Shown here one piece after another: positions 33,810 to 36,189 of a stretch of 36,189 bases of DNA. The notes under the pieces were generated by a model. It had not been told where the DNA came from, made no database searches, and worked only from the letters and a program-made list of their open reading frames with translations. Position numbers and translations under genes: made by a program. The stretch covers positions 1 through 36,189 of the forward strand of contig JAQUHN010000018.1 of NCBI GenBank assembly GCA_028683555.1, read 5' to 3'. Numbering within the stretch: the first letter of the stretch is position 1; each line of letters begins with the position of its first letter. This stretch comes from Geobacteraceae bacterium (GTDB taxonomy: Bacteria > Desulfobacterota > Desulfuromonadia > Geobacterales > Geobacteraceae).

Positions 33810-34111
33810 GATAGTGTTTGTCAGGAACGTGTCGGCACCGTGTTGGATGGCACTGCGCAAGGCTTTCATGATAGACACGTGATAGCTAGCCGCCGATCCG
33901 GGAATCCGGATTAGATGCTAGCGGTTTTCTACTCGGGAACGGGGAATTATTTGTTCCGGCACGATTCTTTTGTCAGTGAAATTGAGAACGAAGGATGCCC
34001 GGATGGTAATGCGCGGGGCTGAATCAAAAGGACCCGTTTCCGGAAACTAGCGTGCTCTGCGCGGTACTATGTGGAGCTGATCAGATAAATACATGAAGAG
34101 GATGAAATTAT
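33810..34111. other. Intergenic region between cdaR and glmM
   Basis: The 302 bases hold no gene. More than half is the inverted third copy of the dispersed repeat (33885-34041). It includes the palindrome GTTTCCGGAAAC (34036-34047) and the hairpin ATCCGG-GAAT-CCGGAT (33895-33910). I see no clear terminator, so the cdaA-cdaR transcript may run through into glmM. Confidence 0.6.
33885..34041 (-). repeat. Dispersed repeat, copy 3 (inverted)
   Basis: Read on the minus strand it starts GGAAACGGGTCCTTTT (as in copy 2) and ends with a segment aligning to copy 1 over about 50 bases (CGTTCCCGAGTAGAAAACC, then TAG, ATCCGG and CCGGAT in the same order and spacing). ACAAAAGAATC corresponds to the ACAAAAAAACCC of copy 1. 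The middle is strongly diverged. Length (about 157 bp) and end structure agree with the other copies. Confidence 0.65.
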
Positions 34112-35473
34112 ATGAAGAAACTGTTCGGAACTGATGGCGTGCGCGGCGTGGCCAATGTCTACCCCATGACCACGGAAATGGCAATGCAGATCGGCCGGGC
34201 CGCGGCCCATGTCTTCAAAAAAGACGGCGATAGCCGGAGACACCGTATCGTGATCGGCAAAGATACCCGACTTTCCGGCTATATGATTGAAAATGCGCTG
34301 GTGGCAGGGATCTGCTCCATGGGCGTTGATGTATTGCTGGTGGGTCCCTTGCCGACGCCCGGGATTGCCAATATAACTTCTTCGATGCGGGCCGATGCCG
34401 GCGTGGTTATCTCCGCCTCCCATAATCCGTTCCAGGATAATGGTATCAAGTTTTTCTCCCGCAAGGGTATGAAGCTTCCCGATGCCGTGGAACTTACCAT
34501 TGAAGAACTGATTTTCTCCAAGAACATCGACTCCTTTCGTCCCACTGCCACCGAGGTCGGCAAGGCCTACCGCATTGATGACGCGGCCGGGCGCTACATT
34601 GTTTTCCTCAAGAACGCTTTTCCCAAGGAACTGGACCTGGCCGGGATGAAGATCGTCCTGGACTGCGCCAATGGCGCTGCCTACAAGGTGGCTCCGGCGG
34701 TGTTCCAGGAACTGGGAGCAGAAGTCATTCCGCTCGGCATCAAGCCCAATGGTACGAACATCAACGCCGGGTGCGGCTCTCTGTATCCCGAGGTTATCAG
34801 TGAGGCGGTCAGGAACAATGGTGCCGATCTCGGTATCGCCCTTGACGGCGATGCAGACCGCGTTATCTTTGTCGATGAATACGGCAATGAAGTGGATGGC
34901 GACCATATCATGGCCATTTGCGCCACGGACCTGCTGAAAAGAAGGAAACTGCGCAAAAACACCCTGGTGGCAACGGTGATGAGTAACATGGGCCTGGATA
35001 TCGCCATTAGAAACGCCGGCGGCAAGATCGTCAAGACTGCGGTCGGTGACCGGTACGTGGTCGAAGAAATGATCAAAAACGGCTACAACTTTGGCGGCGA
35101 GCAGTCCGGGCATCTCATTTTCCTCGACTACAACACCACCGGCGATGGCATCCAGTCAGCGCTCCAGGTGTTGGCCATCATGCGGAGAAAGGAGCTGCGG
35201 CTTTCAGAGTTGGCTAAGGTCATGACGGCGCTGCCCCAGGTTCTGGTCAATGTGCGGGTGAAGAAGAAAAAAGATATTACCACCTTCCCGGAAATTGCCG
35301 CGCTGATTGCCGATATCGAGGGAAAAATGAAGGATGAAGGGCGGATACTGATCCGTTATTCCGGAACCGAACCACTGTTGAGGATCATGCTCGAAGGACG
35401 CGACAGCGATGAAATACAGAGTTGGGCAGAGGAGATCGCCGGACTTGTTCGCACCAGGATAGGGGGAGAGTAA
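34112..35473 (+). CDS. glmM: Phosphoglucosamine mutase
   Basis: This 453-residue enzyme interconverts glucosamine-6-phosphate and glucosamine-1-phosphate, feeding UDP-GlcNAc for peptidoglycan and lipopolysaccharide. It starts [14 protein letters not shown], has the phosphoserine loop [12 protein letters not shown] (Ser103 the phospho-acceptor), the metal loop DGDADR (245-250), the sugar-binding GEQSGH near residues 329-334, and the phosphate-binding [11 protein letters not shown] near the C-terminus. GAAGAGGA lies upstream of the ATG. It is followed one base later by pdxJ. GlmM of other bacteria binds and inhibits CdaA, which is encoded just upstream here. Confidence 0.97.
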   Translation: MKKLFGTDGVRGVANVYPMTTEMAMQIGRAAAHVFKKDGDSRRHRIVIGKDTRLSGYMIENALVAGICSMGVDVLLVGPLPTPGIANITSSMRADAGVVISASHNPFQDNGIKFFSRKGMKLPDAVELTIEELIFSKNIDSFRPTATEVGKAYRIDDAAGRYIVFLKNAFPKELDLAGMKIVLDCANGAAYKVAPAVFQELGAEVIPLGIKPNGTNINAGCGSLYPEVISEAVRNNGADLGIALDGDADRVIFVDEYGNEVDGDHIMAICATDLLKRRKLRKNTLVATVMSNMGLDIAIRNAGGKIVKTAVGDRYVVEEMIKNGYNFGGEQSGHLIFLDYNTTGDGIQSALQVLAIMRRKELRLSELAKVMTALPQVLVNVRVKKKKDITTFPEIAALIADIEGKMKDEGRILIRYSGTEPLLRIMLEGRDSDEIQSWAEEIAGLVRTRIGGE

Positions 35474-35474
35474 C

Positions 35475-36189
35475 ATGGCGAAACTTGGAGTCAATATCGA
35501 TCACGTGGCAACCATCCGGCAGGCACGCGGCGGTTCCGAACCTGACCCGATAGCTGCTGCCGCAATTGCCGAACTGGCCGGCGCCGACGGTATAACCATC
35601 CACCTGCGGGAGGATCGCCGCCATATTCAGGATCGTGATCTGAAACTTCTCCGCCAGACGGTCGGGACAAAATTGAACCTGGAGATGGCCGCAACCGAGG
35701 AGATGATCGAGATCGCCCTTACCGTCAAGCCCGACATGTGCACCCTTGTTCCGGAAAAGCGTCAGGAGTTGACCACCGAAGGAGGACTCGATGTGCGGCT
35801 TCATGCACAGGCCATCGAAAAGGCAGTTGCCCGGCTCCAGGACGGAGGCATCCTGGTAAGCATCTTCATCGACCCTAACTCGGACCAGATCAAGGCGGCC
35901 GGCAAGATCGGCGCTGACTATGTGGAGATCCACACCGGAAGCTTTGCCGACGCCGAAGACTGGAAAACCGAGGAGCAGGAACTGATAAAGATCGAAAATG
36001 CCATCAAGCTGGCTGCAAAGCTCGGCCTCGGGGTGAATGCCGGCCACGGGCTCAACTATACCAATATCAAGAAAGTGGCAGCTCTCGGTGGTGTCGAAGA
36101 GTATAACATCGGCCATTCGATAATTTTCAAAGCGGTCATGGTCGGGCTAGACCGGGGTGTCCGGGACATTGTCGACCTGATCAAATACG
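35475..36189 (+). CDS. pdxJ: Pyridoxine 5'-phosphate synthase, 3' end outside the window
   Basis: The ATG at 35475 follows the glmM stop by one base and has GGGGGAGAG as ribosome site. The 238 visible codons are nearly full length for the family (about 240), with no stop before the window ends. Motifs include [76 protein letters not shown] and EYNIGHSII. The enzyme condenses 1-deoxyxylulose-5-phosphate with 3-amino-2-oxopropyl phosphate to pyridoxine phosphate in the DXP-dependent vitamin B6 route. All phosphate-binding and catalytic segments are present. Its coupling to glmM matches the usual arrangement in related genomes. Confidence 0.96.
   Translation, partial: MAKLGVNIDHVATIRQARGGSEPDPIAAAAIAELAGADGITIHLREDRRHIQDRDLKLLRQTVGTKLNLEMAATEEMIEIALTVKPDMCTLVPEKRQELTTEGGLDVRLHAQAIEKAVARLQDGGILVSIFIDPNSDQIKAAGKIGADYVEIHTGSFADAEDWKTEEQELIKIENAIKLAAKLGLGVNAGHGLNYTNIKKVAALGGVEEYNIGHSIIFKAVMVGLDRGVRDIVDLIKY

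Noticed and set aside
34067-35113. Open frame of about 350 codons on the minus strand inside glmM
   Set aside because: An antisense shadow of a strongly supported gene, with no ribosome site.
1-36189. CRISPR arrays, insertion sequences, integrases or prophage genes
   Set aside because: No regularly spaced direct repeats and no transposase, recombinase or phage structural motifs are visible in any frame.

Overview
The window looks like a chromosomal segment of a Geobacter-like member of the Desulfuromonadales. The grounds are the gene set and order (tilS, ftsH, folP, cdaA, cdaR, glmM, pdxJ), a tungsten-type aldehyde:ferredoxin oxidoreductase, a MarR-like regulator leading a GDP-fucose polysaccharide operon, and moderately GC-rich DNA. 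This is inferred from family recognition, not from a database search. I see no insertion sequence, prophage or CRISPR array.

Region 1 (1-9592, all minus strand) is a surface polysaccharide operon read right to left: winged-helix regulator, gmd, fcl, Wzx-like flippase, a protein joining a kinase-like region to a methyltransferase, a GT4 and two GT2 glycosyltransferases, an AlgJ/AlgX-like acetylation protein, and the first codons of an MBOAT acyltransferase that leaves the window. Most junctions are ATGA or GTGA overlaps. Gmd and Fcl make GDP-L-fucose, the transferases and methyltransferase build and decorate a repeat unit, the flippase exports it, and the AlgJ/MBOAT pair probably O-acetylates it. 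A heptanucleotide tandem repeat lies inside fcl.

Region 2 (9593-17525) holds a beta-propeller-like lipoprotein, an LtaS/OpgB-type membrane sulfatase-fold enzyme, and the aldehyde oxidoreductase divergent from a MocR-type regulator. Repeated AAACTGTG words lie between the last two. A Spy/CpxP-like secreted protein follows.

Region 3 (17526-23584) looks like a Cpx-type envelope-stress island: a second Spy-like protein, a Ycf46-like AAA+ ATPase, and a CpxR/CpxA-like pair. A perfect CpxR-type box (GTAAA-N5-GTAAA) lies in the cpxR/ATPase divergent promoter, and a one-mismatch box lies upstream of the second Spy-like gene. A YgbA-family nitrosative-stress protein ends the block.

Region 4 (23702-27495) holds an MFS transporter divergent from a radical SAM/SPASM protein, then a small zinc-ribbon protein and a DUF3343 (Se/S carrier-like) protein.

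Region 5 (27608-36189) holds a consensus promoter, a CAU tRNA and a terminator, then the housekeeping run tilS, ftsH, folP, cdaA, cdaR, glmM and pdxJ. It links tRNA modification, membrane proteolysis, folate, c-di-AMP, cell-wall precursor and pyridoxal phosphate synthesis.

The least expected structure is a dispersed non-coding repeat of about 160-166 bp. It occurs three times (17570-17735 plus, 29509-29672 plus, 33885-34041 minus), each time within about 75 bp of a start codon (a Spy-like gene, ftsH, glmM).
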